Assembly: GCA_946415645.1 (NCBI GenBank)
Contig: CAMKTJ010000005.1
Span: forward strand, 30,698 to 94,697
Source: an uncultured Prevotellaceae bacterium
GTDB lineage: Bacteria > Bacteroidota > Bacteroidia > Bacteroidales > Bacteroidaceae
Direction: 5' to 3'
Length of the DNA: 64,000 nt
The notes below the pieces were generated by a model. It was not told the origin of the DNA, did not search any database, and saw only the letters and a program-made list of their open reading frames with translations. Within the stretch, counting starts at the first letter, position 1. Every line of letters begins with the position of its first letter. The translations under genes were made by a program, and so were the position numbers. This document shows positions 57,354 to 64,000 of the stretch, one piece after another.

Positions 57354-58143
57354 TAATAACGCCGCTCTCCCGCTCATAACCATAGCCACTGTTACCTATA
57401 ATGCAGAGGCTACCCTGCAACGCACGTTAGACAGTGTTGCGGCACAGGATTACGAGAAGATTGAGCACCTGATTGTGGACGGTGTTTCTACGGACAGGAC
57501 ACTGAGCCTGGTGCAGCGATACGTAGAACAAAACAACAACCGACACCAGATACGCCTGACTAGCGGTCCTGACGATGGGCTGTATGATGCCATGAACAAG
57601 GCATTGTCCCTGGCTACGGGCGAGTACATAGTCTTCCTGAATGCGGGAGACAAGCTGCACACGGCAGACACCATCTCTAAGGTTGTAGCCTGTGCCAAAC
57701 TGAAGAAAGGCAACCTCCGCAACCCTGCCATCATCTACGGAGAGACAGACTTGGTGGACGATGAGGGCCGTTTCCTACGCCACCGTCGTTTAACCACACC
57801 CGAGAACCTCTCATGGAAGAGTTTCCTCAGTGGCATGAGGGTTTGTCACCAGTCGTTCTACGCACGCACTGATTTAGCAAAGACCGAGAGCTACAACCTC
57901 TCTTACCGTTACTCGGCCGACTACGATTGGTGCATCCGCATCATGAAGAAGGCAGCCAAGCGCAGATTAAGGATAGTCAACACACACCTGATTCTGACGG
58001 ATTACCTGAACGAGGGCATGACCACCCGCAATCACCGCAAGTCGCTCTTGGAGCGCCTCCGCCTGATGGCTCGCCATTACGGTTGGACAAAAGCCATATC
58101 AGCTCACGGCTGGTTCATCATCAGAGCCATCATCAAGAGATAA
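57334..58143 (+). CDS. GT2-family glycosyltransferase
   Basis: 269 aa from ATG 57334 (57340 is an alternative), overlapping the GT4 gene by 20 bases. LITIATVTYNAEATLQRTLD, LIVDGVSTDRTL, and SGPDDGLYDAMNKALSLATG with FLNAGD are the GT-A nucleotide- and metal-binding motifs of the WcaE-like branch. Sugar unknown. The role in building the glycan repeat unit is inferred from its neighbours. Confidence 0.92.
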   Translation: MYMNQDNNNAALPLITIATVTYNAEATLQRTLDSVAAQDYEKIEHLIVDGVSTDRTLSLVQRYVEQNNNRHQIRLTSGPDDGLYDAMNKALSLATGEYIVFLNAGDKLHTADTISKVVACAKLKKGNLRNPAIIYGETDLVDDEGRFLRHRRLTTPENLSWKSFLSGMRVCHQSFYARTDLAKTESYNLSYRYSADYDWCIRIMKKAAKRRLRIVNTHLILTDYLNEGMTTRNHRKSLLERLRLMARHYGWTKAISAHGWFIIRAIIKR

Positions 58144-58175
58144 TAATGTTCAATGTTCAATGTTCAATGAATAAA

Positions 58176-58955
58176 ATGAAAATAGCAATCATAGGAGCCG
58201 GAAACATGGGTGGCGCCACCGCCAGAGGTTTGGCGATAGGTCAGCACATTAATACCCAAAACATATATGTAAGCAACCCTAGCAGGGGTAAGTTGGAGGC
58301 CATCAAGGCAGAGTTCCCACAGATAAACATTACGCAGGACAACAAGGAATGTGTCCGTGAGGCTGACATGATTATCATAGCGGTCAAGCCCTGGAAGTTA
58401 GAAGAACTGGCCAAAGAGATCGCGCCCGAGCTGAAGAACGAGAAAGTAATTGTGGGTAGCATGGCAGCAGGCATCAGCACCGACAAGATTGCCAGCCTCT
58501 TCGGCTACCAGCATCCCATATACACCATCATCCCCAACACTGCTATTGCCGTGCTACAGAGCATGACCTTTATTGCAGGTAAAAACACCACACCAGAAAT
58601 AGACGCTGAGATTCTGGCTATCTTTCAGGAGATGGGCGAGGCCATGTTGGTAGAGGAACGTCTGATTCCTGCCGGTATGGCTCTGGCCAGTTGTGGTATT
58701 GCCTACGCCATGCGTTATATCCGCGCAGCCACAGAGGGCGGCGTGGAGCTGGGTATGTATGCCTGTGATGCACAGCACATAGTAGAACAGACACTGAAGG
58801 GTGCCGTAGCCCTGTTGCAGGCCAACGGCAGTCACCCCGAGACCGAGATAGACCGCGTGACAACACCTGGCGGCATTACCATACGCGGATTGAACGCCAT
58901 GGAGGAAAACGGATTTACAAACAGTGTTATTAAAGGTCTGAAGGCAAGCAAATGA
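58176..58955 (+). CDS. proC: Pyrroline-5-carboxylate reductase
   Basis: 259 aa from MKIAIIGAGNMGGATARGLA (ATG 58176; ATGs at 58146 and 58167 lie in a TGTTCAA triple repeat and are less likely). The Rossmann motif GAGNMGG is intact, as are IIIAVKPWKLEELAKEI and the C-terminal TPGGITIRGLNAMEENG, which holds the proline-pathway active site. It makes proline from pyrroline-5-carboxylate. It is placed between glycosyltransferases and a CDP-alcohol enzyme in a tightly packed operon. Its stop overlaps the next start (ATGA). Confidence 0.93.
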   Translation: MKIAIIGAGNMGGATARGLAIGQHINTQNIYVSNPSRGKLEAIKAEFPQINITQDNKECVREADMIIIAVKPWKLEELAKEIAPELKNEKVIVGSMAAGISTDKIASLFGYQHPIYTIIPNTAIAVLQSMTFIAGKNTTPEIDAEILAIFQEMGEAMLVEERLIPAGMALASCGIAYAMRYIRAATEGGVELGMYACDAQHIVEQTLKGAVALLQANGSHPETEIDRVTTPGGITIRGLNAMEENGFTNSVIKGLKASK

Positions 58956-59869
58956 GTCTGAAAGAACGTGTCTTGCAAACGATGAAGTCCACCGATACGG
59001 AAAGTCGGTTTGAACTGTATGTAACCCGTACACCAGGCTACTTATGGGCATTGCTGTTCCAGAAGTTAGGTGTTCACCCCATAGCCGTAACGCTGATGAG
59101 CATCATCATTGGTGCTGCCAGTGGATATTTCTTCTACCAGACAGACCTCAGGATGAACATCATAGGAATCTGCCTACTTATCTGGGCCAACTGGTATGAC
59201 TGTGCCGACGGACAGCTAGCCCGCATGACGGGCAAGAAGACCCTCATTGGCCGCATTCTGGACGGCTTTGCCGGTGATGTATGGTTCTTCTGCATCTACT
59301 TAGGCCTCTGCCTGAGACTGACCCCACAGTGGGGAATATGGATATGGCTATTGGCAGCATGGGCCGGACTACGCTGTCATGGTCGCCAGTGTGCTATCGG
59401 CGACTACTATCGTAATATTCACCTATGGTTCCTATTGGGCGAGAAAGGCAGCGAACTGGCTACCAGCCAGCAGGAGAAGGAGGAGTTCCATAGCCTGAAA
59501 TGGTGTAGCAGCGAGTGGTTTCACAAGCTATACCTCTTCTTCTACATCCGATACACCCAGAGTCAAGAAGATCAGACACCCGTTTTCCAGCGTCTCTTCC
59601 ACGCTATCCAAGAGAAGCTAGGCGGCCATGTATCTGAGGACATGCGTCAACGTTTCCGCAAGGACAGCCTGCCTCTGATGCCCATCACAAACATCCTGAC
59701 CTTCGACACCCGTGCCGGAGTACTCTTTCTATCCGTTCTGATAGGTCATCCCTGGATATATTTCGTCTTTGAGTCTACTGTTCTGGAAGTGCTCCGGTAC
59801 CAGATGATACATACACATGAAAGTTTCTGTCAGAAATACCTAAATGAGATAACATCCCATGAACAATAA
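58952..59869 (+). CDS. CDP-alcohol phosphotransferase family membrane protein
   Basis: 305 aa. The family signature D-G-x2-A-R-x8-G-x3-D-x3-D is complete (DGQLARMTGKKTLIGRILDG followed by FAGD). Membrane helices surround it (IAVTLMSIIIGAASGYFFY, GICLLIWANWYDCA). The enzyme swaps CMP in a CDP-alcohol or CDP-lipid for another alcohol at the membrane. Its start overlaps proC and its end overlaps the cytidylyltransferase by 11 bases, so a shared pathway is likely. Longer than housekeeping phospholipid enzymes of the family; exact substrates unknown. Confidence 0.9.
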   Translation: MSLKERVLQTMKSTDTESRFELYVTRTPGYLWALLFQKLGVHPIAVTLMSIIIGAASGYFFYQTDLRMNIIGICLLIWANWYDCADGQLARMTGKKTLIGRILDGFAGDVWFFCIYLGLCLRLTPQWGIWIWLLAAWAGLRCHGRQCAIGDYYRNIHLWFLLGEKGSELATSQQEKEEFHSLKWCSSEWFHKLYLFFYIRYTQSQEDQTPVFQRLFHAIQEKLGGHVSEDMRQRFRKDSLPLMPITNILTFDTRAGVLFLSVLIGHPWIYFVFESTVLEVLRYQMIHTHESFCQKYLNEITSHEQ

Positions 59870-60572
59870 CAAGCATATAGCCCTCTTACTGGCCGGTGGT
59901 AAGTCTTCACGCATGAACACCAACCGCCCCAAGCAGTACCTGGAAGTTAACGGAGAGACCGTGCTGAAACATACTATGCGTGCCTTCCAACAACATCCGC
60001 TCATACAGGACATCTATGTGGTATGTGCCAGAGGATGGGAAGATACCGTATGCGATGAGGCTCAGAGCGGAGAGATCACCAAGTTCCGTCATGCCATCAT
60101 CGGTGGCGAGACATCGTTCCAATCCATGAAAAACGGCATCAACTATCTGCTGCAAGAGGGTATTGACACTGAGTCTATTGTATTGGTACATGATGCCGTG
60201 CGACCTCTTATCAGTCAGGATATTATCAGCCGTAACATAGCCGTATGCCTGACGCACGGCAACGCTATCACTGCCGTCCGCAGCCAAGAGGCCTTTCTGG
60301 TCAGTGACAACGGCAGCATCAGCAACAGCTATATGCCGCGCGAGAATCTGCTCCGCGCCCAAACACCCCACACCTTCCCCCTCAAGACACTGAAGGAGAT
60401 GATGGAGAAGGCCACCGAGAAGGGCATCACCCGTGCCCAGAGTCTCTTCACTCTGGCCAACGAGCTGGGGTTCCTGCCCCTGCACATTGCACAAGGGGAC
60501 ATCATGAACTTCAAGCTCACCTACCCCAACGATATTCTGATTTATCAAGCGCTAAAGGCTTTAGAGGAATAA
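59859..60572 (+). CDS. IspD/TarI-like cytidylyltransferase
   Basis: 237 aa, a GT-A-like nucleotidyltransferase. LLAGGKSSRMNTNRPKQYLE is the CTP-binding loop, VLVHDAVRPLIS follows, and NFKLTYPND holds the C-terminal Lys. The usual TDE(A/S) of MEP-pathway IspD reads TRAQS here, and the loop begins LLAGG, more like ribitol-phosphate cytidylyltransferases (TarI). With the CDP-alcohol phosphotransferase next door and LicD nearby, it more likely makes a CDP-polyol for glycan or lipid decoration. A role as the cell's IspD cannot be excluded without the rest of the genome. Confidence 0.82.
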   Translation: MNNNKHIALLLAGGKSSRMNTNRPKQYLEVNGETVLKHTMRAFQQHPLIQDIYVVCARGWEDTVCDEAQSGEITKFRHAIIGGETSFQSMKNGINYLLQEGIDTESIVLVHDAVRPLISQDIISRNIAVCLTHGNAITAVRSQEAFLVSDNGSISNSYMPRENLLRAQTPHTFPLKTLKEMMEKATEKGITRAQSLFTLANELGFLPLHIAQGDIMNFKLTYPNDILIYQALKALEE

Positions 60573-60593
60573 ATCAGTGAAATACATCCAGTA

Positions 60594-60692
60594 CTTCAAC
60601 GAGAGTACTCGAGTACTTTAACGTAAGTACTGGAGTACTTCAGTAAGAGTACTGGAGTACTTTGGCTAGAGTACTGAGAATATTCATTAACA
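60594..60692. repeat. GAGTACT palindromic words
   Basis: At least seven AGTACT-containing words spaced 8-20 bases apart. Each AGTACT is self-complementary. It lies between convergent ispD-like and rpoC genes. Confidence 0.8.
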
Positions 60693-60724
60693 CTGTCTGT
60701 ATCGTTCAGAATCTTTTGTACATA

Positions 60725-60768
60725 AAAGAAAGGGGATGGGCTTCAGATTGAGCCCATCCCCTTTCTTT
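60725..60768. terminator. Bidirectional terminator between the ispD-like gene and rpoC
   Basis: A perfect 18-bp stem (60725-60742 and 60751-60768, AAAGAAAGGGGATGGGCT and its complement) with an 8-base loop. A-rich and T-rich flanks suit both strands. Confidence 0.92.
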
Positions 60769-60794
60769 GGATAGTATTTATCTCTTACAGAGAA

Positions 60795-63700
60795 TTATAA
60801 ATCATCTACATAGTCCAGCAAGGTCTTGCGGCTGGCCAGAACGCGGTCATAATCCTCGCGGTTGCCAACAACAATCTTGTCGAACTCGCGCAGACCTGTA
60901 CCGGCAGGAATCAGGTGACCGCAGATAACGTTCTCCTTCATACCCTCCAGGTAGTCGCTCTTGCCGTTGATAGCAGCCTCGTTCAGTACCTTTGTGGTCT
61001 CCTGGAATGATGCAGCAGACATGAAGCTGCTGGTCTGCAATGCGGCACGTGTGATACCCTGCAGGATCTGAGTTGAAGTTGCGGGAACGGCATCACGAAC
61101 CTGAACAGTACGCAAGTCGCGACGCTTGAGCTGTGAGTTCTCGTCACGCAGACGGCGGGCAGTAACAATCATACCCTTCTGCATGGTCTCAGAGTCACCG
61201 GCATCAACAACAACCTTCTTGCCCCAGATGCGGTCGTTCTCAGCTGCGAAGTCCAGTTTGTCAACAACCTGGAGTTCCAGGAAGCGTGTATCACCGGGCT
61301 CGTCAATCTGAACCTTACGCATCATCTGACGTACGATAACCTCGAAGTGCTTATCGTTGATCTTCACACCCTGCAGACGGTAAACGTCCTGAACCTCGTT
61401 AACGATGTATTCCTGAACGGCTGTGGGACCCTTGATAGCAAGGATGTCAGCAGGAGTGATGGCACCGTCAGACAGAGGTGTTCCGGCACGAACGTAGTCG
61501 TTCTCCTGTACCAGAATCTGCTTGCTCAGGGGCACCAGATACTTACGTACATCGCCTACCTTAGAGGTAATGATAATCTCACGGTTACCACGCTTCAGCT
61601 TACCCATGGTTACCTCACCGTCAATTTCGGCTACGATAGCAGGGTTGCTGGGGTTACGAGCCTCGAACAACTCAGTAACACGGGGCAGACCACCGGTGAT
61701 ATCACCACCACCACCAACTACACGAGGAATCTTAACCAGTACATCACCGGCCTTGACTTCCTGACCGTCCTTGATGGCAATATGTCCGCCAATGGGGAAG
61801 TTATAGGTACGCAGCAACTCACCGTTCTCATCAACAATGTGAGCAGCAGGAACCTTTGTTCTATCACGTGACTCAATGATAATGCTCTCGCTCAAACCGG
61901 TAGCTTCATCACTTTCTACACGATAGGTTACATTCTCTATTACGTCCTCGAACTGAATCTTACCAGGAGCCTCGGTTACGATTACGGCGTTGAAGGGATC
62001 CCACTTGGCAACTACATCGCCCTTAGCAACCTTCTCGCCTTCCTTCTTGTAGAGAGTACTACCGTAAGGAACACTCTGAGTAAGCAGTACAATACCAGTT
62101 GTGGGCTCTACGAAGCGAACCTCAGCCAGACGACCAACAACTACCTGAGCAGCATTGCCATTCTCGTCTGTTACATCAACGGTACGCAACTCCTCGAACT
62201 CGAGACGAGCATCATACTTAGCCTTGATCATAGCGTTGGCGGCTGCGTTACCAGCCACACCACCGGCATGGAACGTACGAAGTGTAAGCTGTGTACCAGG
62301 CTCACCGATTGACTGAGCTGCGATAACACCTACAGCCTCACCCTTCTGAACCATCTGGCTAGTTGCCAGGTTACGTCCGTAACACTTCATACAAACACCC
62401 TTCTTGCTTTCGCAGGTAAGAACGGAACGGATCTCGACTGTCTCGATAGGACTGTCCTCAATCTCCTGAGCCTTGGCCTCGTTGATCTCCTCACCGGCAG
62501 CAACAATGAGCTTACCTGTAGCGGGGTGTATAACATCATGTACAGACACACGACCCAAGATACGATCGTAAAGGCTGCTGATAACCTCATCACCATTCTT
62601 CAAAGCAGAGCAAGTAAGACCACGCAATGTACCACAGTCCTCCTCGGTAATGATAACATCGTGGCTTACGTCAACCAAACGACGTGTCAAGTAACCGGCG
62701 TCGGCCGTCTTCAAAGCGGTATCGGCCAAACCCTTACGGGCACCGTGGGTAGAGATGAAGTACTCCAGCACGGACATACCCTCCTTGAAGTTGGACAGAA
62801 TGGGGTTCTCAATAATCTGAGCACCTTCGGCACCGGCCTTCTGGGGCTTGGCCATCAGACCACGCATACCAGAGAGCTGACGAATCTGGTCCTTACTACC
62901 ACGGGCACCGGAGTCGAGCATCATGAACACGGCGTTGAAGCCCTGGTCGGCCTCGGTCATCTGCTTCAGCAGGATGTTACCGATATCATTATTGACGTGC
63001 GTCCAGGTATCGATGACCTGATTGTAACGCTCGTTGTCGGTAATGAAACCCATGTTGTAGTTGTCGGTAATCTGCTGTACCTCAGCATTACCCTTCTCGA
63101 TGAGTTCTGCCTTCTCCTTCGGGATGATGATATCATCGAGGTTGAACGACAGACCGGCCTCATAGGCCATACGGTAACCCAGATTCTTGATACCATCGAG
63201 GAACTCACAAGCCTCAGCGAAACCTACATGGTTGATCACGTCGGCGATGATGTCGCGCAGACTCTTCTTAGAGATTTCCTTATTGACATAGCCCACCTGC
63301 TCGGGGATGATGCCATTCACGATGACACGACCGACAGAGGTCTCAACAGTATGCTTATAGGGCTGACCATTCTCATCGCGGTCGTCGACCACGACCTTCA
63401 CCAGGGCGTGCAGGTCGCACTTACCCTCGTTATGAGCAATGATAGCCTCTTCAGGACCATAGAATGAGAGTCCCTCACCCTTGGCACCCGGACGGATCTT
63501 TGAGATATAATAGAGACCCAGCACCATATCCTGTGAGGGCACGGTGATAGGTGCACCATTGGCAGGATTCAGGATGTTGTGGCTCTGCAGCATCAGCATC
63601 TGTGCCTCGAGGATAGCCTCGTTGGAGAGCGGGAGGTGGACAGCCATCTGGTCACCGTCGAAGTCGGCGTTGAACGCAGTACATGCCAATGGGTGCAACT

Positions 63701-64000
63701 GGATAGCCTTACCCTCAATCATCTTAGGCTGGAAGGCCTGGATACCCAGACGGTGCAGTGTTGGTGCACGGTTCAACAGAACGGGATGACCCTTCATTAC
63801 ATATTCCAGAATATCCCATATAATAGGATCCTTACGATCTACAATCTTCTTAGCGCTCTTAACGGTCTTAACGATACCACGCTCGATAAGCTTACGGATG
63901 ACGAACGGCTTGTACAACTCAGCTGCCATCAACTTAGGCAGACCACACTCGCCCATCTTCAACTCGGGACCTACAACAATTACGGAACGGGCTGAGTAGT
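60795..64000 (-). CDS. rpoC: RNA polymerase beta' subunit, C-terminal part (cut by window edge)
   Basis: At least 1068 codons, open through the window end ([14 protein letters not shown] precedes the internal Met at 63962, so that Met is not the start). The catalytic magnesium motif [12 protein letters not shown] is present, with [20 protein letters not shown] just before it. Zinc-ligand cysteines are in [15 protein letters not shown] and [20 protein letters not shown]. It ends [12 protein letters not shown]. Nothing looks abnormal. rpoB would be expected just beyond the window. Confidence 0.98.
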   Translation of the reverse strand, partial: YSARSVIVVGPELKMGECGLPKLMAAELYKPFVIRKLIERGIVKTVKSAKKIVDRKDPIIWDILEYVMKGHPVLLNRAPTLHRLGIQAFQPKMIEGKAIQLHPLACTAFNADFDGDQMAVHLPLSNEAILEAQMLMLQSHNILNPANGAPITVPSQDMVLGLYYISKIRPGAKGEGLSFYGPEEAIIAHNEGKCDLHALVKVVVDDRDENGQPYKHTVETSVGRVIVNGIIPEQVGYVNKEISKKSLRDIIADVINHVGFAEACEFLDGIKNLGYRMAYEAGLSFNLDDIIIPKEKAELIEKGNAEVQQITDNYNMGFITDNERYNQVIDTWTHVNNDIGNILLKQMTEADQGFNAVFMMLDSGARGSKDQIRQLSGMRGLMAKPQKAGAEGAQIIENPILSNFKEGMSVLEYFISTHGARKGLADTALKTADAGYLTRRLVDVSHDVIITEEDCGTLRGLTCSALKNGDEVISSLYDRILGRVSVHDVIHPATGKLIVAAGEEINEAKAQEIEDSPIETVEIRSVLTCESKKGVCMKCYGRNLATSQMVQKGEAVGVIAAQSIGEPGTQLTLRTFHAGGVAGNAAANAMIKAKYDARLEFEELRTVDVTDENGNAAQVVVGRLAEVRFVEPTTGIVLLTQSVPYGSTLYKKEGEKVAKGDVVAKWDPFNAVIVTEAPGKIQFEDVIENVTYRVESDEATGLSESIIIESRDRTKVPAAHIVDENGELLRTYNFPIGGHIAIKDGQEVKAGDVLVKIPRVVGGGGDITGGLPRVTELFEARNPSNPAIVAEIDGEVTMGKLKRGNREIIITSKVGDVRKYLVPLSKQILVQENDYVRAGTPLSDGAITPADILAIKGPTAVQEYIVNEVQDVYRLQGVKINDKHFEVIVRQMMRKVQIDEPGDTRFLELQVVDKLDFAAENDRIWGKKVVVDAGDSETMQKGMIVTARRLRDENSQLKRRDLRTVQVRDAVPATSTQILQGITRAALQTSSFMSAASFQETTKVLNEAAINGKSDYLEGMKENVICGHLIPAGTGLREFDKIVVGNREDYDRVLASRKTLLDYVDDL

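Noticed and set aside
57927..58175. Long N-terminal extension of proC
   Set aside because: It overlaps the GT2 gene in another frame and ends in TGTTCAA repeats; the Rossmann start MKIAIIGAGNMGG is at 58176.
59907..60548. 213-codon minus-strand frame opposite the IspD-like gene
   Set aside because: Shadow of a gene with clear nucleotidyltransferase motifs on the plus strand.
63962..63964. Internal Met at 63962 as the start of rpoC
   Set aside because: The frame continues upstream with conserved beta' sequence ([14 protein letters not shown]) to the window edge.

Overview
The window looks like chromosomal DNA of a Bacteroidales bacterium, most likely a Prevotella-like member of the Prevotellaceae. 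The evidence is: Bacteroidetes-type promoters (TTTG, about 19-20 bases, TAnnTTTG) in front of many genes; a V/A-type ATPase with the DUF2764 protein; a type IX secretion-like C-terminal tail on a secreted sialidase-fold enzyme; the DsbD and OMP beta-barrel families typical of the phylum; and weak or absent Shine-Dalgarno sequences. No phage, plasmid, CRISPR array or intact transposase is visible.

Layout. 1-113 is the start of a GxxExxY protein. 612-21527 is one giant gene (about 6971 aa), a secreted protein built mostly of YGGG/FGGG repeats. 21.5-23.2 kb is a repeat-rich gap holding rpsO (ribosomal protein S15). 23.2-28.8 kb holds a YfhO-family membrane protein and an outer-membrane beta-barrel protein. 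From 28.97 to 42.45 kb lies a V-type ATPase locus on the minus strand (E, DUF2764, A, B, D, I, K). It is split between B and D by about 5.7 kb carrying three plus-strand surface-polysaccharide genes (a flippase, an acyltransferase-glycosyltransferase fusion and an acyltransferase). 42.6-51.1 kb is a minus-strand series: sialidase-fold protein, DsbD, lipoprotein, tRNA-Leu(UAA), four-Cys lipoprotein, argH, SRPBCC protein, pyrE. 51.35-60.57 kb is mostly glycan biosynthesis: HD/OB protein, LicD, two convergent acyltransferases, three glycosyltransferases, proC, a CDP-alcohol phosphotransferase and an IspD/TarI-like cytidylyltransferase. 60.8 kb to the end is rpoC, cut by the window edge.

How the parts fit. 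The IspD/TarI-like cytidylyltransferase, the CDP-alcohol phosphotransferase, LicD, the glycosyltransferases, acyltransferases and the Wzx-type flippase are the parts expected for building, decorating (phospho-alcohol and O-acyl groups) and exporting a cell-surface glycan. The V-ATPase K subunit keeps a sodium-site pattern, suggesting sodium coupling.

The most unusual signal is not a gene family but repeats. A MITE-like element with terminal inverted repeats occurs twice in opposite orientation (21.56-22.2 kb and 37.24-37.71 kb). A 57-bp hairpin module nested in the first copy recurs inside a coding region, with a compensatory base-pair change. Nearly every gene spacer carries its own short repeated word, and such words have entered several glycan and envelope genes in frame. 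All functional statements are from reading the sequence; no database search was run.
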